Assembly (NCBI GenBank): GCA_014859105.1
Contig: JACUUX010000006.1
Coordinates: 1-64,000 of the forward strand
From: Nitrospirota bacterium
GTDB lineage: Bacteria > Nitrospirota > Thermodesulfovibrionia > Thermodesulfovibrionales > SM23-35
Length of the DNA: 64,000 nt
Reading direction: 5' to 3'
In this document: positions 17,179 through 26,823 of the stretch, one piece after another
Layout: each line of letters starts with the position of its first letter
How positions within the stretch are numbered: the stretch's first letter is position 1
The notes under the pieces: generated by a model
What the model saw: only the letters and a program-made list of their open reading frames with translations
Databases searched by the model: none
What the model was told of the DNA's origin: nothing
Translations under genes and position numbers: made by a program

Positions 17179-19908
17179 TTACTCCCCTTCAGTCCCCTTC
17201 ACATTCTTCCCCCGCTGTCTGCCATATACACCAAAGCGTTTCAGTATCTCGTCGGCAACCCAGATCGAGCTCGACACCAGGGTGATCGAAAGCCAGTCCA
17301 TCAATGAAAGCCCTGTGGTACCAAAGAGCAAATGACCCACAGAAGTATGCACCGCCCCGAGTTGGAGCACGATTGCGATTCCCACGCCAAGAAGTACCCA
17401 TTTATTGCTGAACAGTCCGATTGAGAAGACTGACTGGTAATTTGACCGGGCATTGAATGCCTGGAACCACTGGAATCCCGCGAGTGTGGCAAAGGCAACA
17501 GTCCGGGCGTAATCCAGTCCTCCATTTTGCTGTGCATGCCAGAACAGGCCGAGTGTGCCCGCGGCCATGATAGGGGTAAGCAGCGCCATACGCAGCGCCA
17601 CTCGCCGGTCCACGATGAATTCTTTGGGATCCCGGGGCGGATGTCTGAGCACATCAGCGTGCCGCGGCTCGACCCCGAGAGGTACAGTGCAGGCGCCGTC
17701 AGTCACCAGGTTAACCCACAGGATCATAACCGCTGTCAGGGGCAGGTCCAGACCGATGACCAGGGCTACAGTAAGGGTGAGAATCTCACCAAAGTTGGTA
17801 GCCAGCAGGAAAAAGACAACACGACGCAGGTTGCTATAGATGACTCTGCCTTCTTCCACTGCATGCACGATCGTGGCAAAGTTATCGTCGGTCAGTACCA
17901 TATCGGCGGCTTCTTTGGCCACCTCCGTGCCCGCCCGTCCCATAGCCACACCGAGATCCGCGCCTTTCAGGGCCGGGGCGTCGTTCACGCCGTCACCTGT
18001 CATTGCCACTATGTGCCCCTGCTCCTTGAGCGCCTCCATGATCTTGAGTTTATGTGCCGGCGTGACGCGGGCGAATACGCCTCCCTCAAGCGCCGCCTTT
18101 GCAAGGGCGGGCTTCTCCATCCCGTCAATCTCCTTGCCGGTCACCGCCTCGCCGTCCTCAGCAATGCCAACCTGACGGGCGATAGCAAGGGCAGTCACCG
18201 CATGATCACCAGTGATCATGACCGGATGGATGCCTGCTGTCTTTGCATCTCCGACTGCCTGAATGCTCTCCTCACGCGGCGGGTCGATCATTCCCCAGAT
18301 TCCGGCAAGAATCAGTCCCCCTTCCACGTCTGACTGCTCCAGTTTTCCCTGTCCCTGCGGCATCTCGCGATATGCGCCGGCCATTACCCGCAGCGCGTTC
18401 GAAGCGAACTCCTCGTTTATCCCTGCGATTTCATTCCGAAGCTTCTCATTCAGTTCCATTGGCCGGCCGTCCTTCAGCACGTGGGAGCAGAATTCCATTA
18501 TCCGTTCCGGAGCTCCCTTGACGTATGCAACGCTGCCATCGCCGTTTTTACCCGGATGGAGGGTTGCCATATATTTGGTATCGCTGGAGAACGGTATCTC
18601 CGCGAGCCGATCACCATCTTTTCGCATCCGGCCGATCTCAAAGCCGGCCTTAATCGCCACGACAAGCAGCGCCCCTTCACTGGGATTGCCCTCAACAAGC
18701 CACTGTCCCCCCTCCTCTTTAAGGTTGGCGTTATTTGAAAGCATTCCGATACTTAACAGCCGTTCAAGGGATTCAGGCAGTTCTCCAATTTTTTCACCGC
18801 CTGTCCTCTGTAATTCGCCCTCCGGCCGATAGCCTTCGCCGCTCACCTCAAAAGTTTCTCCACCCGCCCAGAGCATGCGGACAGTCATCTGGTTTTTGGT
18901 AAGAGTGCCCGTCTTGTCGGAGCAGATTACGGTTGTAGAACCGAGTGTCTCAACAGCCGACATACGCCGTATGATCGCGTTCCGCTGGGCCATTCGCTTT
19001 ACGCCGAGGGCAAGTGTCACGCTGATGACAGCAGGAAGACCTTCGGGGATTGCGGATACGGCTACGGCGACAGAGAACATCAGCATCCCGACCAGTTCAT
19101 GACCGCGAAGCATGCCCAGCCCGAACACCCCTGCTGCCAGCGTAATGCCGGCAACACCGAGCACTATACCCAGCTTATGCATGCGCTTCTGCAAAGGTGT
19201 GCTCTCCCTGCCTGTTGCACGAACCTCTCCTGCAATCCGACCCATCTGGGTCTGCATTCCGGTCTCCACCACAACGGCCCGGCCACGCCCTCCGGTCACG
19301 CTCGTGGACATCCAGACCATGTTCTTGCGGTCGGCCATCGGCGTACCTTCGTCCACCTGTCCGGGCTCCTTGGCAGCCGGCTGAGATTCACCTGTCAGGG
19401 CCGACTCGTCCAATCGCAAATTATCGCCGGAGAGCAGCCGCGCGTCGGCTGCTACTCTGTCGCCGGTCTCGAGGACCAAAACATCCCCGGGAACTACCTT
19501 ATCAGCTTCGATATCAGCCGGATTCCCTACACGCAAAACCCGGGCATGCAACGCTGCCATCTGACGCAAAGCATTAAGGGCGCCCTCGGCCCGCCACTCC
19601 TGAAAGAACCCAAGAAGGCTGTTCAAAACAATAACACCTGCTATTACAGCCGCATCCACCCGATGGCCGACAAGCAGGGACAATACTGCCGCTCCTGCCA
19701 GCAGGTAGATCAACGGGTTATGAACCTGTCGCGCCAGCAGGCGCAGGGGACTGATGCCCTCCTCAACCTCGAGGGAATTCAGCCCTGTCTTTTCGAGACG
19801 TTGTTTGGCCTCGTCCGCGCTCAGGCCGTCCCTGGAACTCTCGAGCCGTTTGAGCACCTCATCATCATCTAAAGTATGCCAGTTAACTTCCGGCGTCTCA
19901 TCGCTCAT
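17179..19908 (-). CDS. P2A-type Ca2+-transporting ATPase
   Basis: 909-residue P-type ATPase. N-terminal cation-ATPase domain, TGES (172-175), PEGLP in TM4 (288-292), phosphorylation motif DKTGT (Asp331), KGAPE (464-468) and TGDGVNDAP (637-645). Ca2+-site residues of SERCA are kept: TM5 N705xxE708 and TM6 N733, T736, D737 in NLVTDG. It should export Ca2+ using ATP. I chose the ATG at 19908 because GGGAGGTGA lies 7 nt upstream, whereas an ATG 10 codons earlier has none. It follows gap by 26 nt and probably shares its transcript. Confidence 0.92.
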   Translation of the reverse strand: MSDETPEVNWHTLDDDEVLKRLESSRDGLSADEAKQRLEKTGLNSLEVEEGISPLRLLARQVHNPLIYLLAGAAVLSLLVGHRVDAAVIAGVIVLNSLLGFFQEWRAEGALNALRQMAALHARVLRVGNPADIEADKVVPGDVLVLETGDRVAADARLLSGDNLRLDESALTGESQPAAKEPGQVDEGTPMADRKNMVWMSTSVTGGRGRAVVVETGMQTQMGRIAGEVRATGRESTPLQKRMHKLGIVLGVAGITLAAGVFGLGMLRGHELVGMLMFSVAVAVSAIPEGLPAVISVTLALGVKRMAQRNAIIRRMSAVETLGSTTVICSDKTGTLTKNQMTVRMLWAGGETFEVSGEGYRPEGELQRTGGEKIGELPESLERLLSIGMLSNNANLKEEGGQWLVEGNPSEGALLVVAIKAGFEIGRMRKDGDRLAEIPFSSDTKYMATLHPGKNGDGSVAYVKGAPERIMEFCSHVLKDGRPMELNEKLRNEIAGINEEFASNALRVMAGAYREMPQGQGKLEQSDVEGGLILAGIWGMIDPPREESIQAVGDAKTAGIHPVMITGDHAVTALAIARQVGIAEDGEAVTGKEIDGMEKPALAKAALEGGVFARVTPAHKLKIMEALKEQGHIVAMTGDGVNDAPALKGADLGVAMGRAGTEVAKEAADMVLTDDNFATIVHAVEEGRVIYSNLRRVVFFLLATNFGEILTLTVALVIGLDLPLTAVMILWVNLVTDGACTVPLGVEPRHADVLRHPPRDPKEFIVDRRVALRMALLTPIMAAGTLGLFWHAQQNGGLDYARTVAFATLAGFQWFQAFNARSNYQSVFSIGLFSNKWVLLGVGIAIVLQLGAVHTSVGHLLFGTTGLSLMDWLSITLVSSSIWVADEILKRFGVYGRQRGKNVKGTEGE

Positions 19909-19934
19909 GTATGCGTCACCTCCCTCTATCAGAA

Positions 19935-20951
19935 TCACCGTTCTGCGATAAACCCGGCAAAGTCAACAAGCCGTGCCGAATACCCCCATTCATTGTCATA
20001 CCAGGCCAGCACCTTGACCACCCGCTTTCCCATCATCATGGTAGACTGGGCATCGACGATGGAAGAATGGGGATCGCCGACAATATCCTGGGATACCAGA
20101 GCTTCGTTCGTAACCCTGAGGATTCCTCTGAGAGATGGCTTCTCTGAAGCCTTTGTCAGGGCTTCATTGACTTCTGCCGGAGTTACGTCTTTCATCAGGG
20201 AAACCACTATGTCCGTCACCGAACCATCAGGCACCGGAACCCTCATGGCCATACCATTGATCTTTCCTTTTAGTTCCGGTAGCACTATCTCGGCTGCTTT
20301 TGCCGCTCCTGTTGTCGTAGGAATAATCGACAGTGCCGCTGCCCGTCCGCGGCGCCTGTGGCGTGCAGGAGTATCCATCAAAGACTGGCTTGAAGTATAG
20401 GCATGAACGGTTGTGAATACGATGAAATCAACCCCAAAAGCATCGTTGAGCACCTTGGCGACCGGGGCAAGGCAGTTGGTAGTACAGGAAGCCATCGAAA
20501 TTACCTTATGGGCTTTTGGATCATAGCTTTCAGCATTGACCCCCGGTACAAGCGTCGCATCGGCATCGTCGGAAGGGGCTGAAATGATCACTCGCCGCGC
20601 CCCTGCATTGAGATGTCCGGCCGCCTTTGATCTGCTGCGGAGTGCTCCGCTGCACTCAATGATTATCTCAGCCCCCAGGTCTTTCCAGGGTATTTTCTCA
20701 GGATCAGGACTGGAGAAGAAAGGAATGCGCAGTTTATCCACCCGAATAGCCGACTCATCGGCAGCAACTTTTCTGGAGTACCACCCGTGCACGGAGTCAT
20801 ATTTCAGAAGATAGGCTAGATCTTCGATACCACTCAGATCATTGATCCCCACGACCTGGAATTCCTCTCTCTCCAGGAACTGCTTGAAAGCTGAACGACC
20901 TATTCTTCCGAAGCCATTGATTCCCACTCTGATAGTTTTCTTTTTAGTCAT
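19935..20951 (-). CDS. gap: Glyceraldehyde-3-phosphate dehydrogenase
   Basis: 338 residues; NAD-dependent oxidative phosphorylation of glyceraldehyde-3-phosphate in glycolysis. NAD-binding GINGFGRIGR (10-19), acidic INDL turn (Asp38, suggesting NAD preference) and active-site SCTTNC with Cys156. C-terminal WYDNEWGYSARLVDF is standard. I chose the ATG at 20951, preceded by AAAGGAGAG; a longer frame would read back into the repeat at 20999-21069. Positioned between a DUF389 gene and the Ca2+-ATPase gene. Confidence 0.96.
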   Translation of the reverse strand: MTKKKTIRVGINGFGRIGRSAFKQFLEREEFQVVGINDLSGIEDLAYLLKYDSVHGWYSRKVAADESAIRVDKLRIPFFSSPDPEKIPWKDLGAEIIIECSGALRSRSKAAGHLNAGARRVIISAPSDDADATLVPGVNAESYDPKAHKVISMASCTTNCLAPVAKVLNDAFGVDFIVFTTVHAYTSSQSLMDTPARHRRRGRAAALSIIPTTTGAAKAAEIVLPELKGKINGMAMRVPVPDGSVTDIVVSLMKDVTPAEVNEALTKASEKPSLRGILRVTNEALVSQDIVGDPHSSIVDAQSTMMMGKRVVKVLAWYDNEWGYSARLVDFAGFIAER

Positions 20952-20998
20952 GATAGCTCTCCTTTCTTTGTTCAGTGTCAGTGTATAAACTAACGTTT

Positions 20999-21069
20999 TG
21001 TCATCCTCCGGCTTGACCGGGGGATCCAGTTCCATTCTCTGGATTGCCCGATCAAGTCGGGCAATGACA
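20999..21069. repeat. TGTCAT...ATGACA palindromic repeat
   Basis: 71 bp with ends TTGTCATCC and GCAATGACA and a central GGATCCAGTTCCATTCTCTGGATT arm pair. Same family as the other TGTCAT units. It lies between DUF389 and gap, where it may end one transcript. Confidence 0.75.
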
Positions 21070-21097
21070 CAAATGAGGAAGCAATTTATCCCTATCG

Positions 21098-22081
21098 CTA
21101 TTCAACCAATGTGCGGCGAACATACATAATAATGATCAAAATGACCAGGGTCATCAGCCATACGAAAAGATAGTTCCTCATGGCGCGCCTGGCTTTTTCT
21201 TTCTCCCACCATCTTCGCGGGCGGACACCCTTGACAAAAAAGACAACCTTGGTAGCCAGGTTCACGCATACCATATTAACAGCAAACAGCAATGCCGCGC
21301 CGGTTGCAAGGCCGAACTGACCATGTCCCAGCATCAGGCCGGCAGCCACCGCGGGTGGAAGCAATGCCACTGCAACCATGACCCCCACAAGTACGCTGGA
21401 AAGCCCCGTGGTAAGTGACATTGCCGCGGCTGCCCCCGATGCAAGGGCAAGGGCGACCGAGTCCAGTCCGACAACTGTGCGGGATATGAGTTCATTACTC
21501 GTGTAATCAAACGGCAGAAAGACACCAATAGCAATAGAAAAAGCCAGGGCGAGTCCGATTCCTGCGATATTCGTCTTAAGAGACTTTCTCATCAATGAGA
21601 TATCACCGATCGCTGTACCAAAGCCGAGGGCAAGGTTGGGGCCGAGCAGCGGTGCTATCACCATCGCACCGATTACCACTGCTACGTTGCTCTCAATCAG
21701 TCCGATTGCAGCCACAATGGTCGAAAGCACAACAAGCACGAGGAAATTGAGATTCAGCAGCACGCTTTTTTCCATTTCTTCATAGAGCTTCTCGCGGGCG
21801 GCGGATGCAGAATCTTCTTTGGCCCGCTCATCTTCCGGTGGCAGTGGCAATGCCACCTCAAGTGGTACGACAAGAATCTTCGCATACGGCTGGGCTCCCA
21901 GAACACCCTGCAATGTGTCAAGCACTTCCTGAACTCTATCATCGAGCACGAGAAGTTGCATTGCCTGCCTTCCGTCCTCTCCAACAAAACCCGGACGGAA
22001 ATCATATGCCTCATGCTTTTCTGCAATTGCCGATATTGTGGCGGCGCTGCTTGTATCTGCGATAACCTCTATAATCTTCAT
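21098..22081 (-). CDS. DUF389 (TIGR00341) membrane protein
   Basis: 327 residues. An N-terminal cytoplasmic ACT-like domain (about 1-90) is followed by about six TM helices containing the family core GAMVIAPLLGPNLALGFG and GVMVAVALLPPAVAAGLMLG. Function is unknown in this family. ATG at 22081 has GGAGGGTTGCTG before it; a TTG two codons upstream is the alternative. A GC-rich gene, like its downstream neighbours gap and the Ca2+-ATPase. Confidence 0.85.
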   Translation of the reverse strand: MKIIEVIADTSSAATISAIAEKHEAYDFRPGFVGEDGRQAMQLLVLDDRVQEVLDTLQGVLGAQPYAKILVVPLEVALPLPPEDERAKEDSASAAREKLYEEMEKSVLLNLNFLVLVVLSTIVAAIGLIESNVAVVIGAMVIAPLLGPNLALGFGTAIGDISLMRKSLKTNIAGIGLALAFSIAIGVFLPFDYTSNELISRTVVGLDSVALALASGAAAAMSLTTGLSSVLVGVMVAVALLPPAVAAGLMLGHGQFGLATGAALLFAVNMVCVNLATKVVFFVKGVRPRRWWEKEKARRAMRNYLFVWLMTLVILIIIMYVRRTLVE

Positions 22082-22135
22082 CAGCAACCCTCCTTACCCA
22101 TATTGCTACAGCAATTAAAAAGTGTAAATCCCCCC

Positions 22136-22270
22136 TCACCCTAACCCTCTCCCCCAAAGGGAGAGGGAATATCCCCTCTTGTTCGCCCCGGCGAATCCGC
22201 CTGAGTGCGGAAGATGGATGCAGGGGTGTGTTTCCCCTCCCTTGACGGGAGGGAATGAAGGGGAGGGTGA
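22136..22270. repeat. GC-rich palindromic intergenic repeat
   Basis: Ends TCACCCT (22136-22142) and AGGGTGA (22264-22270), with internal arms CCCTCTCCC/GGGAGAGGG and TCCCCTCCC-TTGAC-GGGAGGGA. It fills most of the 217 bp between the nitrite reductase stop and the DUF389 start. No gene was seen. Confidence 0.7.
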
Positions 22271-22298
22271 ATATTATAGTGCCTTTCACTATAACTGT

Positions 22299-23981
22299 TC
22301 ACTTCTTCTTTTCCATCGCGGCATTAAGAATTGCAATTCCTTTTTGTGATTCATCAATTGATCGCGTGAGGGATTCCCTTGCTGCTTCAGGATTATGGAA
22401 GCCGTCCGAGTTCTCCGCAGTCCACCACTCCCAGAGGATATGTGCCCTGAGATGCTGATCCTGTGCCTTCTTTATTGCCTCGTTATCAATCCCCTCCTTT
22501 TTTGCTTCAACAATTTTATCAATCAATTCAGAAAGCCAGAACTCAGCCTTCCTCATCCTTCCCTTTGTATATGCCTTTATAGAATCAATCGCATATTTTG
22601 CCATCTCTTCTGTCCATTCTGAATGGCATTTCAGGCATGTCTCTTTCAGTTGGACCTTCGGCGTTAAAGGAACGTGTGACGTATATACTTTCCCCGTCTC
22701 CATGTCTTTTATTTTTGGTACGTGACAGTCATTACATCCAGCACCTGCCCCGGAATGTTTTGAATTGTAAAACGTTTCGGATTCAGAGTGTTGTGCCTTC
22801 CAGAGAAGTCCTCCGGTGAGTGCATGCCTGAAGTCAAGGAAACTGATTTTATTTACATAATGGTCATAAAGGTCAAAAACCTCTTTATAGGGAATGTGGT
22901 TTGTCCTACTGTCTTCCATTGTTACAGTGTATTTAGAAGTATCAGGATTTTTTAGATCATATCCCGGGTTGCAAGTATATTCAACGTGGCATTGCCCGCA
23001 TTGAAGCTTTGTGTCATATCTCTCGAGCAGGGCTATCTTTCTCACATAGCCCCTCATGCCCATCTCCAGAAGATTTATCTGTGTTCTGCCGGAATCCTTG
23101 TGCCAGAGTGTATCTTTATCCGGCCCGGTCAGGGAATCTATCAGTGCATCCCTGACAATCCTTGGCTTTGCAGCATGGGGGTCATGGCAGTGAAAACAAT
23201 TCGCCCCGTGCTGCAATGTCCTCGCGAGTTCAACAACATTTGATGTCCGTGACCATTTCGCGCCCTTACCGGGGTCTCCCATGTATGCCCAATCAAGAAT
23301 GTGGTCCTGGGACTTGCATTGGAGACAGACAGGATTTGCGGCTGCCGCACTCTGCGGAATGAAAGGTTTATGTTCATTGGAATCAGGGTATCTGTCCACA
23401 AGCACATCCCATGCTCTGCCTTTTTCAAAAATGTATTGCCATCCGTTCTTCCCCTGAAAACGCCCGCCATATGCCCTGTCAACAATAAGATGATCAATAA
23501 GCATCCACGGATGGGGCCGGGTCAAAGCATGTTCTATGGTAAAGCCATGTCCCATCATAAGCTTGTCCCAGAAGGGGTTCGGCGCCCTGTTTGTAAGCCG
23601 GGATTTCTCGTCTCTTGCCGGTCTGTGATAAGAACCTTTCATAAAACTGCCATACTGTTCTTTATGACATTGCCCGCATGCCTCCCATGAGGTATCTGTT
23701 ACCGGCCTGTTAGCAGGTATTGGGGCACCGGGATGTTTCTCAAGTCCCCTGTGACAATGAGAACAATTGATCTCTATATGCTTGCCCGATGTATGGAGGT
23801 TCTTGATTATGCCGTGGCAGCTATAACAAATGCTGACGTCTACTGATTTTTCCGTTGGTGTTGGCTGTTTGATATCCACATTTTCAGAAGGCTTCATCTT
23901 CTCCGCATGAGCACTGAAATAACTCACCCCTCCAACAATCAAGAAAATAAATGTAAGGATTAGATACCCTTTCCTGCTCAT
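22299..23981 (-). CDS. Octaheme cytochrome c nitrite reductase (ONR type)
   Basis: 560 residues with a signal peptide (1-26, cut after SAHA). Eight heme motifs: CYSCH (52), CSHCH (73), CGQCH (102), then the catalytic CLQCK (219-223) and CFHCH (262), CGQCH (328), CNDCH (416) and CLKCH (449). Three N-terminal hemes plus a five-heme NrfA-like domain is the layout of Thioalkalivibrio ONR. Active-site candidates: Tyr335 and Cys337 (EYTC, as in the ONR Tyr-Cys crosslink) and His398 in AQHSE. It would reduce nitrite to ammonium in the periplasm. ATG at 23981 has AAGGAGGG. No donor gene is adjacent. Confidence 0.88.
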   Translation of the reverse strand: MSRKGYLILTFIFLIVGGVSYFSAHAEKMKPSENVDIKQPTPTEKSVDVSICYSCHGIIKNLHTSGKHIEINCSHCHRGLEKHPGAPIPANRPVTDTSWEACGQCHKEQYGSFMKGSYHRPARDEKSRLTNRAPNPFWDKLMMGHGFTIEHALTRPHPWMLIDHLIVDRAYGGRFQGKNGWQYIFEKGRAWDVLVDRYPDSNEHKPFIPQSAAAANPVCLQCKSQDHILDWAYMGDPGKGAKWSRTSNVVELARTLQHGANCFHCHDPHAAKPRIVRDALIDSLTGPDKDTLWHKDSGRTQINLLEMGMRGYVRKIALLERYDTKLQCGQCHVEYTCNPGYDLKNPDTSKYTVTMEDSRTNHIPYKEVFDLYDHYVNKISFLDFRHALTGGLLWKAQHSESETFYNSKHSGAGAGCNDCHVPKIKDMETGKVYTSHVPLTPKVQLKETCLKCHSEWTEEMAKYAIDSIKAYTKGRMRKAEFWLSELIDKIVEAKKEGIDNEAIKKAQDQHLRAHILWEWWTAENSDGFHNPEAARESLTRSIDESQKGIAILNAAMEKKK

Positions 23982-24142
23982 ATGCCCTCCTTTTCTGTCA
24001 ATTCGCATTGTTGAAACATAATAACAGAGAAAACAGAAGAAATCCCTGTTTTCCGTCATTCTCCGACCTTCCTTCTTAGCCCCTATTCTTAACCTGTTTA
24101 ATTCATAGCGAACTCTGCTCCAATGGTTGATTTATTTTAGGT

Positions 24143-24238
24143 TGTCATTCCCGCCTGTCGGGAATCCTTCTGAATCCCCCTTAGTAAAGGGGGTTAGGGG
24201 GTTGTTCAAAGAAAGATTCTGGACAAGCCAGAATGACA
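24143..24238. repeat. TGTCAT...ATGACA palindromic repeat (nested)
   Basis: Almost identical to 2371-2466, including the internal CCCCCTTAGTAAAGGGGG palindrome. Confidence 0.85.
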
Positions 24239-24300
24239 GAATTGAAAATCTTAAATAACTTTTAAGATCTTTGATGATTAATCGCATAAATTTTGCAGAT

Positions 24301-24412
24301 ATTTGCAGATACAGTATTTGAGCGGGTTTAAATTCTTTCAAAGAAAGAATTTGCCTCGGAAGCCCCGATCTTATCGGGGCTGAGAATGAGCGAAAATACT
24401 GTATCTGCAAAT
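24301..24412. repeat. Cruciform segment with two inner hairpins
   Basis: Outer arms ATTTGCAGATACAGTATTT (24301-24319) and its exact complement at 24394-24412 form a 19-bp stem. Between them are AATTCTTTC-AAA-GAAAGAATT (24331-24351) and AGCCCCGAT-CTT-ATCGGGGCT (24361-24381). The same three-stem plan recurs near 5.8 and 29.9 kb with different arm sequences. Confidence 0.85.
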
Positions 24413-24432
24413 AATTTTATAAATAATTCGGG

Positions 24433-26823
24433 CTAAATATCAAAATTCAAAGTGTCCCCGGGCTTAATTTCATATATCTTTCCGCGGAAACAAATCTTCG
24501 CTATTATGTCTCTGTATCTGCTTGAAGTAATGGCCAGTACCTCCGGTGTTATATTGATGTCAAACCAGTTTCCCCTGTACTTAATCTTTAACATGAGTCT
24601 TTGCAAACCTTCAGGAATTCTCGGATTCAGATGGAGCAGCTCTTTACAGAATTCCATGCCTATATAGCACCTCTGAAGAATATCAACGGTCCCGGACATT
24701 GCGCCCACATGTATACCTTCGTGTGTAGTGCCTCCCTGAATATCCGAGATATCACTTTCCAATGCCTTATTAAAAAGATTCCAGGAGCGCGGGCGGTCTG
24801 ACCTGGCAAGAACCCACGAGTGGACAATATTGCTCAGGGTCGAACCGTTGGAACTCCGCTTTAGATAATATTCTATGTTTTTAGGTATAATCTGCGGATC
24901 AAAATCGTACCCCATCTCTTTAAAGAGTTCGTGCAGTTCCTCTGAAGAAAAGAGATAAAAAAGCATGAGTATATCAGCCTGCTTTGAAGCCTTATAACGG
25001 TTGGTGGTGTCTCCTTCGGCCTCGAGAATACGGTCAAGACGCTGTATATTGCCGTATTTTTTGAGATAACCCTCCCAGTCGAACTCCACTAACTCATTGT
25101 ATCCCTCGAACTGGCTGATTATGCCGTCATCATGAAAGACAACCCGCATCTTATGGATAATGTCCTGCCACTGGTCGATCTCGGGTTTCTCTAATTCAAT
25201 GGTTTCCTGAAGGTCATGCCTCCTTTTCGGGTTCAGCTGGTTGAGGGCTTTAATAGCAGTGCGCAATACCCAGACAGTCATTACGTTTGTATAGGCATTG
25301 TTATTCAGCCCCGGTTTTTCAGAGTCCGGGTATTTATCATGATATTCATCGGGTCCCATGACACCGAGGATTTCGTAGCGGCCTAGTTCCCTGTTATAAG
25401 AGGTGATACTTGCCAGAAATCTGGCAATTTCAAGGATCATTTCTGTACCATATGTGGCCATAAATTCCAGATCGCCTGTTGTTTCGAAGTATTGCCAGAC
25501 GTTATAAGCTATGGCTGCATTGACATGACGCTGGAGGTGAGTGTTGTCAGGAAGCCAGCGGCCTGATTTGGGATTAAGATGAAGCTGCTGTGTTTCCTCC
25601 CTTCCGTTGCTTCCGCTCTGCCAGGGATAGAGAGCGCCTTTAAATCCCGACTCTCGGGCTGCAAGTCGCGATCTGTTTAATCGCCTGTATCTATAAAGCA
25701 GCAGAGATCTGGTCAGCATAGGAATTCTCAAATTGAGATATGGAAAGATAAACAATTCATCCCAGAAAATATGACCCCTGTATGCCTCGCCGTGCCAGCC
25801 CCTTGCAGGCACTCCTATGTCAAGATCAATCGAGTTTCTGGAAACTGTCTGGAGCAGATGAAAGATGTGCAGACGGAGAATCATCTGTGTACGGTCATTG
25901 TCCGATACCTGAATATCGCATCTGTCCCAGAGATGATCCCATTCCATAATATGGCTATCGAATAATCCCTTGAAATTGCCGGTGTGCTTGAGAGCCTCAA
26001 CAGCATCCAGAGCAGGTTCAGAAATGGAAAAGTCTTTAGATGTATAAAAAGAAACAACCTTTTCAATAGTTACAGGTTTATTCTTTACCAAGTCAATAAA
26101 AAACTCATGGGCAATATATCCGGGCTCCTCAATAAGCTTTCTTTCAACCTCTATCTGTTCACCCTCAAAATAAACACAGGTTCTTGCTGCCTCTGCTATG
26201 CAAATGAGGGACTGATTGGTTTCCACCAGCAAATAAATTATGTCATCATTGACTTCTCCGCTCTTCACAGGCTCAAGATGCTTGCTGTTTAACTGCCTAT
26301 AACGTTCAACCCCTGCATTGATGACAGTTCCATCCAGGGCGGAGAGTATTTGAATGCGGCCTGACCAATTCTCAGGTATGATTGTACTTTCAAGTGCTGC
26401 AAGATGCATATTTGCCATATGTACTAAACGCCGTTGAATCAAGGTTGATTCACGATTTTGTCTATCTCTGAATCTCACTGTTCTTGAGAGAACGCCATCT
26501 TTCATGTTGAGTTCCTTGCGATAGAAAAGAATGTCAACAGACATCAGATTAAACCAGTCACCGTCTTCAGGCCTGAATTTCGTGAGTAACCAGTTTGGCA
26601 TATTAACCAGATCTTCATTTTCGACCACACGGCCTGCAATATCTGTTTTCAGCCGGTTATAACCTCCCGCGAGATATGTGCCCGGATAATGAATCTCGTC
26701 AGCCTCGGATTCCGGCGCTGCACCACGTGTCGCGAAATATCCGTTTCCAAGTGTGCAAAGGGCTTCCCTTAAATTCTCTTTTGCAGGGTCGAAATCTTCA
26801 TATAAAAGTGTCCAGTTATTCAT
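24433..26823 (-). CDS. GH65 disaccharide phosphorylase (trehalose/maltose/kojibiose type)
   Basis: 796 residues with the GH65 plan: N-terminal beta-sandwich (about 1-270), linker, (alpha/alpha)6 barrel (about 310-730) and a small C-terminal beta domain. Signatures: NGYFATRGA, GHIFWDELFIFP (350-361) and the catalytic acid Glu493 in MGPDEYH. The enzyme splits an alpha-linked disaccharide with phosphate to glucose and beta-glucose-1-phosphate. Specificity cannot be read from the sequence, but the upstream fused beta-PGM/trehalose-phosphatase gene points to trehalose or trehalose-6-phosphate. It overlaps that gene by 8 nt. ATG at 26823 has AAAGGAGGTGG. Confidence 0.92.
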   Translation of the reverse strand: MNNWTLLYEDFDPAKENLREALCTLGNGYFATRGAAPESEADEIHYPGTYLAGGYNRLKTDIAGRVVENEDLVNMPNWLLTKFRPEDGDWFNLMSVDILFYRKELNMKDGVLSRTVRFRDRQNRESTLIQRRLVHMANMHLAALESTIIPENWSGRIQILSALDGTVINAGVERYRQLNSKHLEPVKSGEVNDDIIYLLVETNQSLICIAEAARTCVYFEGEQIEVERKLIEEPGYIAHEFFIDLVKNKPVTIEKVVSFYTSKDFSISEPALDAVEALKHTGNFKGLFDSHIMEWDHLWDRCDIQVSDNDRTQMILRLHIFHLLQTVSRNSIDLDIGVPARGWHGEAYRGHIFWDELFIFPYLNLRIPMLTRSLLLYRYRRLNRSRLAARESGFKGALYPWQSGSNGREETQQLHLNPKSGRWLPDNTHLQRHVNAAIAYNVWQYFETTGDLEFMATYGTEMILEIARFLASITSYNRELGRYEILGVMGPDEYHDKYPDSEKPGLNNNAYTNVMTVWVLRTAIKALNQLNPKRRHDLQETIELEKPEIDQWQDIIHKMRVVFHDDGIISQFEGYNELVEFDWEGYLKKYGNIQRLDRILEAEGDTTNRYKASKQADILMLFYLFSSEELHELFKEMGYDFDPQIIPKNIEYYLKRSSNGSTLSNIVHSWVLARSDRPRSWNLFNKALESDISDIQGGTTHEGIHVGAMSGTVDILQRCYIGMEFCKELLHLNPRIPEGLQRLMLKIKYRGNWFDINITPEVLAITSSRYRDIIAKICFRGKIYEIKPGDTLNFDI

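Larger units (their letters stand above)
24089..24435. repeat. TTARCCC-bounded composite repeat, copy 2
   Basis: Covers the 450-bp gap between the nitrite reductase and GH65 genes. The left end TTAACCTGTTTAATTCATAG and the inverted right end TTTAGCCCGAATTATTTATA flank a region near-identical to copy 1, plus a cruciform segment absent from copy 1. The right-end TAG is the stop codon of the GH65 gene. No gene was found inside. Confidence 0.8.

Noticed and set aside
17527-18333. 268-codon plus-strand frame opposite the Ca2+-ATPase
   Set aside because: Composition artefact of the GC-rich antisense strand; the ATPase motifs on the other strand are decisive.
19099-19872. 257-codon plus-strand frame opposite the ATPase N-terminal half
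   Set aside because: Same reason; product has no coherent domain.
20952-21035. N-terminal extension of GAPDH
   Set aside because: It reads through the repeat at 20999-21069; the ATG at 20951 has the ribosome site and the family start.
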